Below, in pieces: positions 1 through 12,589 of a stretch of 64,000 nt of DNA. The notes beneath the pieces are model-generated. The model made no database searches. It was not told the origin of the DNA and saw only the letters and a program-made list of their open reading frames with translations. Position numbers and translations under genes: made by a program. This stretch comes from Pontederia crassipes (lineage: Eukaryota > Streptophyta > Magnoliopsida > Commelinales > Pontederiaceae): NCBI GenBank assembly GCA_030549335.1, contig CM060195.1, positions 24,804,874 through 24,868,873 of the forward strand. Direction: 5' to 3'. Each line of letters starts with the position of its first letter. Position 1 is the first letter of the stretch.

Positions 1-407
1 GAGGTAACTGTTAACATCACAATAAATGTGGAGGATATGTAACTTCTATCAAATTGATTAATGATAATAATGAGGTAATTGCAACAGTAGAAGTCTTCAT
101 GGTGAAATTTACGTTAAGCCATTAAGTTGCACATGATAGATTAGTGAACCATAATGGATCTAAAAATGCAAATGAATGAAGAGATATAAAGATATTATAC
201 AATGATTTTTGTTTGTATTTAAGAGAGATAGAGAAAGAGAGAGAATCATATTCATGAATAAATAATTAAAACTTGAAATCATTGTAGAAAAAGAAATAAT
301 CTGGTATGACAAATATTATACAATTAAATCTTAAATTGTTAAAAAATGAGAAAAAAATAATTAACAATGATGAGATGTGAGAAGTTTGAAATGTTTATTT
401 GAGCTTA

Positions 408-464
<57 letters not shown>

Positions 465-839
465 CTTCGGTGAGAAAAAAACATACTTAATTGCATATCA
501 CAAGAAAGAGGGAATACAAAATTTAAAAGAACCACAAAAGAGATAAATCCAAATCGTGAAAGGAGAATGCATGAAAATGGCCAACTTATAAGATATGATT
601 TTTTACCCTTCAAATTTAGAAATTAATTGACCATCTTTTATGGAAATGAAACGGTTGCATTGATTATATGTAGTGGTTTTTGAAATTTATGTCATTTAAT
701 ATTCTAATTAACGACAATAGATAACTTAATGGTTATAATATATTAAAAAACTCAAAAAATTATGAAAATAGAAAATGGGGAAAGATGTGTTGAGAATGAT
801 TTGAAAGCACCAGCTATATATATATATAGAGAGAGAGAG
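1..839. other. AT-rich intergenic sequence, no gene seen
   Basis: AT-rich sequence without a convincing reading frame. It holds a long TA microsatellite and ends in a TA run followed by a GA run at about 815-839, into which the chromovirus at 840 inserted. Confidence 0.6.
412..460. repeat. (TA)n microsatellite
   Basis: Uninterrupted TA dinucleotide run of about 49 bp. The tyrosine/isoleucine-rich reading frame crossing it on the - strand is only a translation of the repeat. Confidence 0.95.
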
Positions 840-2792
840 TGTGTGTGTGTAAGGGCCGCCAAAAAAAAGAAAATAAAATAAAATAAAATAAAATATATAA
901 ATGTTGATTCACTCTCGTAACAACCCCACTACCCCCTTAAAAGTAGAACAATTAGATCTAAAAGGGGACGTGACTTTTCTCTGGCTCTATTGGTTTACCA
1001 CGGCAGGAGAAAGGGAGGGGGAAGCACCAAGATGGAGTGGCCGAAGAAGACATCGAAGCCGCCAATAGTGAAAGCAGATCAATCGTTTGCAAAAGGTACA
1101 CAGATCATCTAGATATACGAGATATATAATTTTATCTATATGGTGCCATTCGATTATTCTGAGATTAAATCTTCCATGATCACGCTATGAAACTTTTGGC
1201 GCCTACTGTGCAAATTGCCTCTGCTATGGATCAAATCGCATGATAAAGGATGACGTCAATTTTAGTTTTGCGCTCTGCTATAGTCTTGATCCCAAGTGCA
1301 TTATTGATCTCACTTTATCTACATCGTAATTAATATAATATATTATATAGATTACCTCACATGGGCATTACATCACATGTGCAAAACATGCACATTTCCT
1401 TTGCGATTCACCAACACGTAAGTGCATCAAATGCACTTAAATGAGTGATTTTTCTTCATATAAAGGTATGAATGACATCACGGTACCAGTTCCCTTTACC
1501 TTATGTGCATTAATTGTTAAACATCATGTCTTGTATTTGGTGTCATGAGACATCAGTTTAGAGCCTTGAAATATTCTAATCATAATGCTACAATACCCAG
1601 TGTTAATTTAACTTGCATTTGATCTCAGCCTTAAAACTACCTGGACATGCTATTCGGCCCTTAGAAGTGTATGTGCATCATCCATGAAGAGTACGATAGC
1701 TGAATTGATAATTTATCTCTATCTCATATTATTAGCCACCCAATTGTCGAATTCCTTCCCTTTATAATATTATCGCTTCTCTTAATTTATTTACCCTATT
1801 ATTATGTTAATCTTGATATATCTGGATCTCATCGTACCCCTACTGTAACACACGATTAATGCCAATTATTTGTTTTGTTGATGGTATATCTATTCTACCA
1901 TTATGTCTGAACATTATAGTCTACGAATTTTATCTTATCTTTGATTCTGAAGCCTCAAAGATAATTATAGGATAATAAGATAAAAGATGAAAAATGTTAA
2001 AGGAAGAGCTCTTCTTATGTTATGTTGACGACGGTCAACTTGACCAAAAGGGAGTCGAAAGATACTCCACCGGCCCTATTAAAGGGAGTTGAAAGACACT
2101 CCAAAATAAGTGTAACATAATGAAAATGTAAAGATGACAATGATTATGATGATGAGCAATGCCCAATGATATTATGATCTTTTAATGATGATCATATTAT
2201 TCTCGTTACACTTATCATATTATCATCAGTCTTTCTACTTCATTTTATGCATCTTGGTCATGATATTAACATACCAATTATGTCTACATGGCTCTATCAT
2301 TTATGATTATGTTTATTTGATTACATTTATGATGTCATTGCTGCTTATATGTCATATAATTATTATGTACTGGGCGTCAAAGCTCACAGGGAGGTTCACC
2401 TCCCCTGTGTATTCAATGTCACAGGTAATAACCTGTCACAGTAAAAAGATGATGGCGCAGGCGACAGATCGAGCTCGTGGTGATATTTGCACATGATGGA
2501 GAGTCTCTTCAGTTTTCCTTCTATTGTCACCGAGTTGTATTTATCTTATCCAAACTCTCATGCTTATGTTATTTGGGACTCATTATGTTAAGTTATTAAG
2601 ATTTCCGCACTCATTTCTATTGTATCTCTTTTCAATCAAATAATTACTAATTTTCCTTCCGCAATTATGCCTCTATTATGTTGACCAGACAAAGTCATAT
2701 TTCGGTCAAAATATTGTACACGTAAGTTATGTCCCGTAACGTTTCCGGAGTGTATTCAGCCACGTGGCGGGGTGCATTTTGGAGGCGTTACA
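840..2792 (+). repeat. 5' LTR of element A
   Basis: Matches 7847-9842 nearly throughout. The first bases are an expanded TG run (840-850) where the 3' LTR has a single TGTAA start, so the original boundary is inferred. It ends GCGTTACA. A TATAAAG at 1459-1465 is a candidate promoter element. Short frames inside (for example 2185-2496) recur in the other LTR and show no protein similarity I recognise. Confidence 0.9.
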
Positions 2793-2795
2793 GTT

Positions 2796-2807
2796 AGGTA
2801 TCAGAGC
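2796..2807 (+). other. Primer binding site, element A (initiator Met tRNA type)
   Basis: The sequence AGGTATCAGAGC, three bases after the LTR end, matches the common plant primer site TGGTATCAGAGC at 11 of 12 positions. Confidence 0.85.
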
Positions 2808-2970
2808 CTAAAGTCAGAACATTCTTATGTTCTGAAATGTCAAGTATGTAATCCATGTGCAAAGAGCCACGAGCAGTCGCCGCGCCAACCGATGCTAAAT
2901 CAAGTAAGAAAGTTATGTTTTTATGATTTAAATGTTTTATTAAATGTTTCCATGATGTGCAATATTATAG

Positions 2971-4312
2971 ATGCCTCCACGACGCACTACCACTAGTAGA
3001 GGTCATGGTCGACCTCGTTGTGATAGTGTAACTGATGTTGAACAAGAAGGGATGAATCAGAATGAAGTTGAGTTTGGGCAGCCTCCATCGGTGCAGCCCC
3101 CACCAGTTGAGCCACCACCGGTGCAGGAGCCTCCACTGGTTCAGCCTCCATCGGTGCAGATGCCACCATTTGAGCCTCCACCAGTGCAGACACAATCAGT
3201 TGAGCCTCCACTGGTACAGGAGCCTCCACAAGTGCAGGAGCCTCCACCGATGCAGACATCACCAGTCCAGCCTCCATTGGTGCAAACACCGCCGGTCCAG
3301 CTTCCACCGGTGCAGCCTCCACCAGTCTATCCTCCACAGATGCAGTTCTTGCCTATGCAGCCTCCACAAGGGCAGCCATGGCCGATGCAGCCATGGCCGA
3401 TGCAGCCTTGGCCGATGCAGCCCTGGCCGATGCAGTCTTGGCCGATGCAACCTCTGATTGTGCAGCTCATGCCAGCGCCACCACAGGACACGTTACAAGA
3501 ATTCTTGAGGTTGCATCCGCCACAATTCGATGGCACAGGTGATTTCGATAAGGCGGAGAGGTGGATCATAAGTATGACGGAAACTTTCCTCGCGATGTGT
3601 TGTGCTGAGGACAGAAAAGTTTTGTATGCCACTAATCGTCTGACTGGTGAAGCCCTTGATTGGTGGAGAAGTACCAAAGCAACTCAGTTTGGAAATCAGA
3701 ACGTGATCCCCTGGAATAGCTTTTATGAGGTGTTTGAGGCACACTATTTCCCAAAGCATGATCGCATTCAAAAACAGCGAGAATTTCTACAGCTTAGTCA
3801 GGGGAAGATGATTGTTGCTGAGTACCACTTCCAGTTCATAAAACTGGAAAAATATAATACCATGCGCATGAGTGAGAAGCAGAGGGCAGATCAATTTGCT
3901 CAAGGTTTAAACACCACTATCAGGTCCAAGACCTTATCCGGAAAATTGCAAAATCTGAAGGAGGCAATCGAGCTAGCGACTACTATGGAGCGAGACCACT
4001 TAAGAGAATTGGAAGAACAAAAAGGGAAGGCCCCTACACAAACCCTTGAGCATGGTCGTCACAAGTGGAATGAAAAGCGTTCAAATCAGAGGGACCTTAT
4101 CGTCCCACCGATGTGATAATCGTGTGAGGCCATTTGAGCCTCGCAATACCCCACGCCAGTCACCACAACAGCAGCAACCTTATCGTCAGCCTCAACAGCG
4201 ACAGGCATCACAGCAGCCCCAGCAAAATAATAAAATCTGCCAACATTATGGGAGGTTTCACCCAGGAGAATGCCGACGAAGAACAGGTGCCTGTATCCAC
4301 TGTGGTCAGTAG
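2971..4312 (+). pseudogene. gag of element A (proline/glutamine-repeat N terminus, capsid, broken zinc knuckle)
   Basis: The ATG at 2971 opens a 381-codon frame to 4116. Residues about 30-165 are a repeat of PPxVQ-type units, then five PWPMQ-type units, encoded by a 15-bp minisatellite. Residues about 170-350 match the retrotransposon gag capsid family (GEALDWWRS, then YFPKHDRIQKQREFLQL). Near 4050-4116 the frame shifts and continues in another frame as a glutamine-rich linker and a zinc knuckle starting CIHCGQ. That knuckle is interrupted by TAG at 4310-4312, and its last cysteine position reads tyrosine. The capsid is recognisable but the nucleocapsid is disabled. The proline repeat is unusually long for this lineage. 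Confidence 0.88.
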
Positions 4313-7300
4313 GGACACTTTATCCGTGACTATCCTAAGAAGGCAAGGGAGGAACAAGCTCAGCGTAGCACTGGAGGTGCTAATACCTTGGTGCAAGGCA
4401 GAGTTTATAATATGCAGATAGATACTACACCAGCTGATGCTGACGTCATCAGAGGTACCATACCTATAGCAGGCATGCCTACTACAGTATTATTTGATTC
4501 GGGTGCATCATATTCATTTATCTCTCAAGATTGTACTATTGCTTTGAGTTTGCCTATGCATGATATGACATGTTCCATGAGTGTGGCAACCGCTATGGGT
4601 ACTCTTTGCACTACGAAGTACATCCCAAAAGTAACAGTGACGATCAATGGCAAGAATTTCTCTGCGGATTTAATCGTGATTCCCATGACAGATTATGATG
4701 TCATACTTGGTATGGACTGGCTATCATACCATGATGTTGTAGTATGCAGACAAAAGAAGATTATTATTGGTACTCAAGGCAAGCCAAGGCTACTCTAAAG
4801 GGCACTACCGGCAAGGAAGGCAAGGTGATCATTTCTGCGATGAAGGCACAGAAGATGTTGCATAAAGGCTGCAGAGGCTATCTAGCTAGTGTTGTGAAAA
4901 TAGATGCCCCAGTTTCGGACCCACGACAGATGGACATAGTTAGAGATTTTTCGGACGTCTTTCCAGAAGACGTCACTGGATTGCCACCACGACGGGAGAT
5001 AGATTTCCGCATCGACCTCCATCCGGGCATTGCTCCTACCTCCAAAGCCCCATATCGAATGGCTCTAGCTGAAATGCAAGAACTCAAGAAGCAAATCCAG
5101 GAGCATTTAGATAAGGGGTTTATTCGATCCATTGTGTCACCATGGGGTGCACCGGTGCTCTTCGTGAAGAATAAGGATGGCTCCCTCAAATTATGTACAG
5201 ATTACAGAATGCTAAACAAGGTCACAGTGAAGAATAAGTACCCACTGTCACGTATTGATGATTTATTTGATCAACTGTCCAAGGCTTTTGTGTTCTCCAA
5301 GATAGAGTTGCGGAAGAAGACCGAAGACTGCTTTCCGATCGAGGTACGGGCATTACGAGTTATTGGTTATGCCTTTTGGGTTGACGAATGCACCTGCAGC
5401 ATTCATGGACCTGATGAACAGGGTGTTCAAGCATTGTTTGGATCAATTCATCATCGTCTTCGTTGATGACATATTGATCTATTCAGAGAACCCCGAGCAA
5501 CACAGGGAGCATCTGAGGATCGTATTGGAGATACTTAGGCAGCACAAACTCTATGCAAAGCTGTCGAAGTGTGAATTCTGGCTAAAAGAAATTATGTTCC
5601 TTGGACACATTATCTCTAAGAAGGGTATTTCTGTTGATCCAGCAAAGGTAGAGGCAGTGACAAATTGGGCTCGACCGAAGAATGTGACCGAAATACGTAG
5701 CTTTCTCGGATTGGCCGGATACTATAGACGATTCATAAAGGACTTCTCGAAGATAGCCTCCCCAATGACGAAGCTGACAAAGAAGGGTGAGAAGTTTATC
5801 TGGTCACGACAGTGTGAAGATAGCTTTCAGGAGCTAAAGACGAGATTGACTACAGCACCGATACTCACTATCCCTTCTGGCAGCAGTGGGTAAATGGTGT
5901 ATAGTGATGCCTGCGGTACAAAATTGGGATGTGTACTAATGCATCATGGTAAGGTGATTGCATATGCATCAAGATAGCTAAAGAAGCACGAGGTGAACTA
6001 CCCGACACATGATTTAGAGTTAGCGGCGGTAGTATTTGCTCTAAAAATCTGGAGACACTATTTGTATGGAGAGGAGTTTGAGGTGTTCACCGATCACAAA
6101 AGTCTAAAGTATGTCTTCTCTCAGCGAGATCTAAACATGAGGCAACGTAGGTGGATGGAGTTTTTGAAAGACTATGAGTTCGCTATTAACTACCATCCAA
6201 GTAAGGCGAACACAGTTGCTGACGCATTGAGTCGTAAGTGGAAAGGCTCATTAGCATTTATGAGGCTCCGAGTATTTGAGATGACTGAAGAACTCAATAT
6301 GTGGAATACAAGGCCGGGCAGAAATGGAGCTTTATTAATGATGCATCAACTTCAACTGAACTTGGTTGACAGAATCATCAAGGCACAACCAGAGGATGCA
6401 AAATATGTCAAGATGGTTAGTAGGTGTGAGAAAGAAACAGAGGACTTCAAGATATTAGCTGATGGCGGAATCAGATATAGGGACCGTCTGTGGGTCCCGA
6501 ATGATGCTGAGCTAAGGAGAGAGGTGATGGACGAGTGCCACAAGTCAGAGTTTGTCATCCATTCAGGCAGCACAAAAATGTACAAGGATGTACAACGAAG
6601 TTACTGGTGGCATGATATGAAGCGAGAGATTGCGAAATATGTTTCTAAGTGTCTGGTATGCCAGCAAGTAAAGATCGAGCATCAGAGACCATATGGCAAG
6701 CTTAGCTCTTTAGGAATCGCGAGGTGGAAATGGGAAGACATTTCCATGGATTTCATATCATGTCTACCCCGCACACAGAAATGACATGATGCTATTTGGG
6801 TAGTGGTCGATCGATTGACAAAATCTGCACACTTCATACCGATCAAATGGAGACAGTCAATCGAGAGGTTGATGGATATATATGTGCAGGAGGTTATCAG
6901 ATTGCATGGTATTCCAGTTTCCATAGTGTCAGATCGAGATCCTCACTTTACAGCTAGATTTTGGAGGAGTTTACATAATGCTTTTGGGACAAGACTGAAT
7001 TACAGTACGACCTTTCATCCTCAAACAAATGGTCAGTCAGAGAGAACCATCCTAACTATAGAAGTTATGCCGAGGGCATGTGTTTTGGACTGGCATGGCA
7101 GTTGGGACGATCACTTGCCTCTGATTGAGTTCGCCTATAATAATAGCTATCATTCCAGCATCGGCATGACTCCATTCGAGGCCTTGTATGGGAGGCCATG
7201 TCGATCACCAGCTTGTTGGAATGAGGTTGGCGAACGAAAGTTCCTGAGTGCAAAAGAATTAAAGGAGACGGAGGAATATGCCAAGAAAGTGGAATTAATA

Positions 7301-7846
7301 CAACAGCGAATGAAAGCAGCACAGACACGACAGAAGACTTATGCAGATAAAGGCCGACGTGAGCAGATCTTTCGTGCAGGTGATCAGGTACTGCTAAAAG
7401 TCTCACCAACTAAGGGAGTTATGAGATTTAGTAAGAAGGGCAAGCTCAGCCCGAGGTATGTAAGACCGTTCGAGATACTAGAGTTAGTCGGAGAGGCGGC
7501 ATGCAGATTAGCATTACCACCATCGTATGGACGAGTGCATAATATTTTTCATGTATCTATGCTCCGGAAGTATAAACATGATGAGGCAAACATTATCAGA
7601 TATGAGCAGCCGAATCTTAAAGAAGATCTCACATATGAAGAGCAGCCACTCAGAATCCTAGAATACAAAGTCCAACGTCACAAGAACAGGGATGTGCCAC
7701 TAGTTAAAGTCGCATGGAGTCATCGCCAAGGCGATGAAGCGACTTGGGAACTCGAGTCAGAAATGCGGCAACAGTTTCCCAGATTATTTGGTAAGCCCTA
7801 CATCGTACATAATTCGAAGACAAATTTTATTTTAAGGGGTTTATAA
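4313..7846 (+). pseudogene. pol of element A: protease, reverse transcriptase, RNase H, integrase with chromodomain-like tail
   Basis: Protease: VLFDSGASYSFIS at about 4478-4516 has the aspartic active site. The frame ends at TAA 4796 and pol resumes in another frame. Reverse transcriptase: about 4925-5890, with [13 protein letters not shown] and the catalytic FVDD at about 5459-5470. About a dozen codons after the KIELR motif (near 5310) are missing and the frame changes there. From 5363 to 7846 a single frame holds the rest, interrupted by TAA 5891, TAG 5975 and TGA 6782. RNase [13 protein letters not shown]. Integrase: zinc-binding part (about 6540-6670), then core with VVVDRLTKSAHF, SDRDPHF and HPQTNGQSERT. 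The chromodomain-like tail lies at about 7650-7800. Domain identities are clear; a functional product is unlikely. Confidence 0.9.
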
Positions 7847-9842
7847 TGTAACGGCCGCCAAAAAAAAGAAAATAAAATAAAATAAATAAATGTTGACTCA
7901 CTCTCGTAACAACCCCACTACCCCCTTAAAAGTAGAACAATCAAATCTAAAAGGGGACATGACTTTTCTCTGGCTCTATTGGTTTACCACGGCAGGAGAA
8001 AGGGAGGGGGAAGCACCAAGTCGCGGTGGACGAAGGAGACATCGAAGCCGCCAATAGTGAGAGCATATCAATCATTTGCAAAAGGTACACAAAGATCATC
8101 TAGATATACGAGATATATAATTTTATCTATATGGTGTCATTCGACTATTCTAGGATTAAATCTTCCATGATCATGCTATGAAACTTTTGGCGCCTACTGT
8201 GCAAATTGCCTCTCCTATGGATCAAATCACATGATAAAGAATGACATCAATTTTAGTTTTGCGCTCTGCTATAGTCTTGATCCCAAGTGCATTACTGATC
8301 TCACTTTGTCTACATCGTAATTAATATAATATATTATATAGATTACCTCACATGGGCATTACATCACATGTGCAAAACATGCACATTTCCTTTGCAATTC
8401 ACCAACACGTAAGTGCATCATATGCACTTAAATGAGTGATTTTTCTTCATATAAAGGTATGAATGACATCACGGTACCAGTTCCCTTTACCTTATGTGCA
8501 TTAATTGGTAAACATCATGTCTTGTATTTGGTGTCATGGGACATCAGTTTAGAGCCTTGAAATATTCTAATCATAATGCTACAATACCCAGTGTTAATTT
8601 AACTTGCATTTGATCTCAGCCTTAAAACTACTTGGACATGCTATTCGGCCCTTAGAAGTGTATGCACATCATCCATGAAGAGTACGATAGCTGAATTGAT
8701 AATTTATCTCTATCTCATATTTTTAGCCACCCAATTGTCGAATTCCTTCCCTTTATAATATTATCGCTTCTCTTAATTTATTTACCCTATTATTATGTTA
8801 ATATTGATATATCTGGATCTCATCGTACCCCTACTGTAACACACGATTAATGCCAATTATTTGTTTTGTTGATGGTATATCTATTCTACCATTATGTCTG
8901 AACATTATAATCTACGAATTTTATCTTATCTTTAATTCTGAAGCCTCAAAGATAGTTATAGGATAATAAGATAAAAGATGAAAAATGTTAAAGAAAGAGC
9001 TCTTCTTATGTTATGTTGACGACGGTCAACTTGGCCAAAAGGGAGTCGAAAGATATTCCACCGGCCCATGTTTGGCGTTGAGTTGCTCCGCCCTGACAAA
9101 AGGGAGTCGAAAGATACTCCACCGGCCCTATTAAAAGGAGTTGAAAGACACTTCAAAATAATTGTAACATAATAAAAATGTAAAGATGACAATGATTATG
9201 ATGATGAGCAATGCCCAATGATATTATAATCTTTTAATGATGATCATGTTATTCTCGTTACACTTATCATATTATCATCAGTCTTGCTACTCCATTTTAT
9301 GCATCTTGTTCATGATATTAACATACCAATTATGTCTACATGGCTCTATCATTTATGATTATGTTTATTTGATTACATTTATGATGTCATTGTTGCTTAT
9401 ATGTCATATAATTATTATGTACTAGGCGTCAAAGCTCACAGGGAGGTTCACCTCCCCTGTGTATTCAATGTCACAGGTAATAACCTGTCACATTAAAAAG
9501 ATGATGGCGCAGGCGACAGATCGAGCTCGTGGTGATATTTGCACATTATGTCGAGTCTCTTCAGTTTTCCTTCTATTGTCACCGAGTTGTATTTATCTTA
9601 TCCAAACTCTCATGCTTATGTTTTTTGGGACTCATTATGTTAAGTTATTAAGATTTCCGCACTCATTTCTATTGTATCTCTTTTCAATCAAATAATTATT
9701 ATTTTTCCTTCCGCAATTATGCCTCTATTATGTTGATCAGTCAAAGTCATTTCGATCAAAATATTGTACACGTAAGCTATGTCTCGTAACGTTTTCAGAG
9801 TGTATTCAGCCACGTGATGGGATGCATTTTGAGAGCGTTACA
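7847..9842 (+). repeat. 3' LTR of element A
   Basis: Begins TGTAACGG and ends GCGTTACA. It carries two copies of a unit of about 60 bp around 9040-9130 (each with GGGAGTCGAAAGATA and CCACCGGCCC) where the 5' LTR has one. A purine-rich AAGGGGT just upstream (7834-7840) is the candidate plus-strand primer. Confidence 0.9.
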
Positions 9843-10056
9843 GAGAGAGATTACCGATCTTTCTTAACTTAGCTTACAAATAAAGGGAGCAGCCATGGCA
9901 GGCACAAGGTCCCTTAAAGTGCCTGTCTTAATTTGTCCAATTAACGTCAAGCTCTTAATTTGGAGGAGTGAGTTCTAATAATGACTACTGCTGCACCTTC
10001 TCAATCCCAATGGCCTCTCGGCTCCCTAGGAGTTGGAAGTTTAATTTTTAACTTGT

Positions 10057-10580
10057 CACTATACAAAAAAATTGCACGTTTCCGACTGATACTTTTTGAT
10101 GGACAAAGATTTTTCATATTTTTCGACGTGACAGAATAAAACATCCTTTCAAATTATTGATGAGCAAAATGTCCATTGTTAGTACCGACGGCAAAATTCG
10201 TCCATAAATTATCGACGATCATCGCCTTCAAAATTATCGACGGATAAAAAATCTATCATTAATTTTGAAGGCCAATTTCGTCGGTAACTATGTTTATAAT
10301 AAAAATATATAATATAATATAAATATATGATTAATATTTTAATATCAATATTATCGACGCATAAACTGTTAGAGATTTCGATGAGACATTTTTCATTGAA
10401 CGTCCCGATGATTGTCTCCTTTGAATGGATTCCGAAATCCGTTGGAAAGTTATTATCGACAAGAGTTATTCTGATGATCATCTTACCGCCGAAAAATTCA
10501 TCAAAAATTATATTTTCTGACAAATTTTATGAAATTTATGATGGACTTGACAGTCAGAAAATCATTAAAAATGTTGTAGT
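10057..10580. mobile_element. Short non-autonomous CACTA element
   Basis: Starts CACTATACAAAAAAATTGC, close to the CACTACAAGAAAA ends of the two other CACTA elements in this window, and ends GTTGTAGT, the expected inverse with the final G missing. TGT precedes 10057 and follows 10580 as a 3-bp target duplication. The interior repeats ATCGACGG-like motifs in both orientations, as CACTA subterminal regions do. No transposase is present. Confidence 0.6.
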
Positions 10581-11863
10581 TGTGCTGTGTTGTCAATTAC
10601 AAAGGACCAGTCATTGTTCTCGCAAGACTGCAATATGTTATACAAGCATACGTACATAAATTTGCACTTACTTTATAATATATGTCATTTTTTAATATTC
10701 AGACTAATTATGACAAATTGCCCTAAGGCTAAGTCATATGATTCGGGATCATCTAGACCATTTACAACATTAATGTCCATCCGAATCAATCATCCTATTA
10801 TTTATCAATGGGAGCTCTACTATTTTCCATCTGTTAATGAAAGTTTGATTCCACGTAAAGGAAATAAAGGAAAGAAAGCAATCTTGCGCATAAACTTTTT
10901 TAACGTATACATATATTAAGACTGTCGCAACGGTCGATGTTAAACTGAAAATTATAATTAAGCTAATCCTGCACATAGGCGAAGCTAGTCAACTTATTAA
11001 GTGGGTTCACAAATAATAAGATTTAAAAATATTTATTAATATAAAATATAATTTTTTCCTAATTTAGGTTTTAATTTTAGCATTTGTCACACAAAATACT
11101 TATTTAAAATATTAATTTTTTAGAATAAACAAGAAGACTAAAATTATTTTAATTTTAGTTTTATACACATATATATAATTAGAAATATTCATAAATATTT
11201 TAAATACGAGTTGATATTAAAAAGTATATATTGAAGTGCATGATGAAGAAATGTATTCTTCGCATGAAATAGAAAATACGACTAAATAGTAACTTCAGTG
11301 TAAAATTATACAATGAATTCATTTAAAAAATATTTTCCTAATGGAAATTGCTTTTTCGAGATATTATTTCACGTTATTATTAATTATATTAGAACTATTT
11401 ATTGATGTAAAAACATTTATTAATATGAAATATAATAATTATTAAATGTATATATAACATATAAATATTTGATTATGATGATATAAAATTGAACATTTTG
11501 TAAGGATAAATCAAAATATTATATATTCACATAATTTTCAATAATTTTGACCTCAAGCCTAATTAATATTTTTGGAGAAATTCAAAATATTAGGTTTAGA
11601 AAATTAAACTTTATAAAATTAGTTTAGATAATAAATAAAATAATAAATGAACATGTACAATTTAGCATGTGTATATTTTCTTGTGAAAAAAAATAAAGTT
11701 GAAGATGATATGATGATAACACTAACCTGATAGGAAGTTATACAAATACTTAAAAGTAAATGCAAAAAATAAGAGGGCGGCTGCAAAATTCAATCTCTTA
11801 ACATTCAATCCACCAAAACGGTTGAGCAAGTGATAATATCTGTCTTATTACTACTCGTATTAT
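10581..11863. other. AT-rich non-coding sequence
   Basis: No recognisable gene. The frames at 10327-10976 are short and AT-driven. The stretch from 10974 (GGCGAAGCTAG ... GTGGGTTCAC) may be the left end of a decayed element whose inverted right end is at 13584-13622. Confidence 0.5.
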
Positions 11864-12364
11864 TAGGGGTGTTCACGGATCGAGTCGGGTCCCCTGATTT
11901 TTGGGGCCGTGATCCGAACCGACCCGACCCGGGCCGGGCCGGGTCGGTCGGGTGGTCGGGTTACCCGACCACCCTTTTCTTTTTTTTATTTTTTTGTTTA
12001 TTTTTTTAATATAATAAGTATTTATTATTTTATTTTTAATACAAAATCAAGTATGTTTAAATACAAAATAATATTATTTTAAATATTTATATTCTTTTCT
12101 ACATTTAAAATAATTTATTTTATATTTTTTAAAAAATTTAAATGATATAAAATTATACATTTAACTAAAAAATAATTAAAAATAATAAAAAATAAAAAAC
12201 CGGGTCTATCGGGTCGTGTCGGGTCAACTCGGATTGGAAAATCCCAACTCGAACCCGACTCAACCCTTGGTCGGATCATGGTCAAGTCGACCCGACTACC
12301 GACCCGATTCGACCCATCGAATTTCCGGATTCATCGGGTCAACTCGACCCGGTGAACACCCCTA
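11864..12364. mobile_element. hAT-type MITE
   Basis: A 501-bp element with inverted ends TAGGGGTGTTCAC and GTGAACACCCCTA. It is flanked by CGTATTAT (11856-11863) and CGTACTAT (12365-12372), an 8-bp duplication with one mismatch, as expected for hAT transposition. Both arms are rich in CGGGTCGG / CCGACCCG motifs around an AT-rich core and can fold back. It has no coding capacity; the frame at 12216-12404 is incidental. Confidence 0.85.
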
Positions 12365-12589
12365 CGTACTATACATATCTAGTGGGTGCACGTGCACCCA
12401 CTAGCGTTCCTGCATGACATATATATCATAGGGGGGGGGGATGCCACGTGGACCAACATCATGAATAGGCAGTTGCCATCTCAAGGTTAGCACTACGTCT
12501 ATGGATGGGTTAATTAGAAATATTGAAATGGAGAACTAATTACAAGTGGCTTAGCTCAAATGCTGCATGGGGGGAGTTACCATGTGGCA

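Larger units (their letters stand above)
840..9842 (+). mobile_element. Ty3/gypsy chromovirus (Del/Tekay-like) LTR retrotransposon A, full structure, defective coding
   Basis: Two long, highly similar LTRs (about 1.95 and 2.0 kb) start TGTAA and end TTACA and flank gag-protease-RT-RNaseH-integrase in the Ty3 order. A primer site resembling initiator Met tRNA follows the 5' LTR. The integrase tail carries a chromodomain-like segment (about 7650-7800), which with the domain order fits the chromovirus Del/Tekay branch. The five bases GAGAG lie before 840 and after 9842 and are the likely target duplication. Stops and frameshifts break gag-pol, so it looks non-autonomous. Confidence 0.92.

Noticed and set aside
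395-613. Minus-strand frame with a tyrosine/isoleucine repeat
   Set aside because: It translates the TA microsatellite and AT-rich flank; no domain or conserved start.
2185-2496. Leucine/isoleucine-rich frame that might be a small membrane protein
   Set aside because: It lies inside the LTR of element A and recurs in the other LTR in disrupted form.
2965-3677. Several overlapping frames on both strands across the gag N terminus
   Set aside because: They are shadows of the 15-bp proline/glutamine repeat in the true gag frame.
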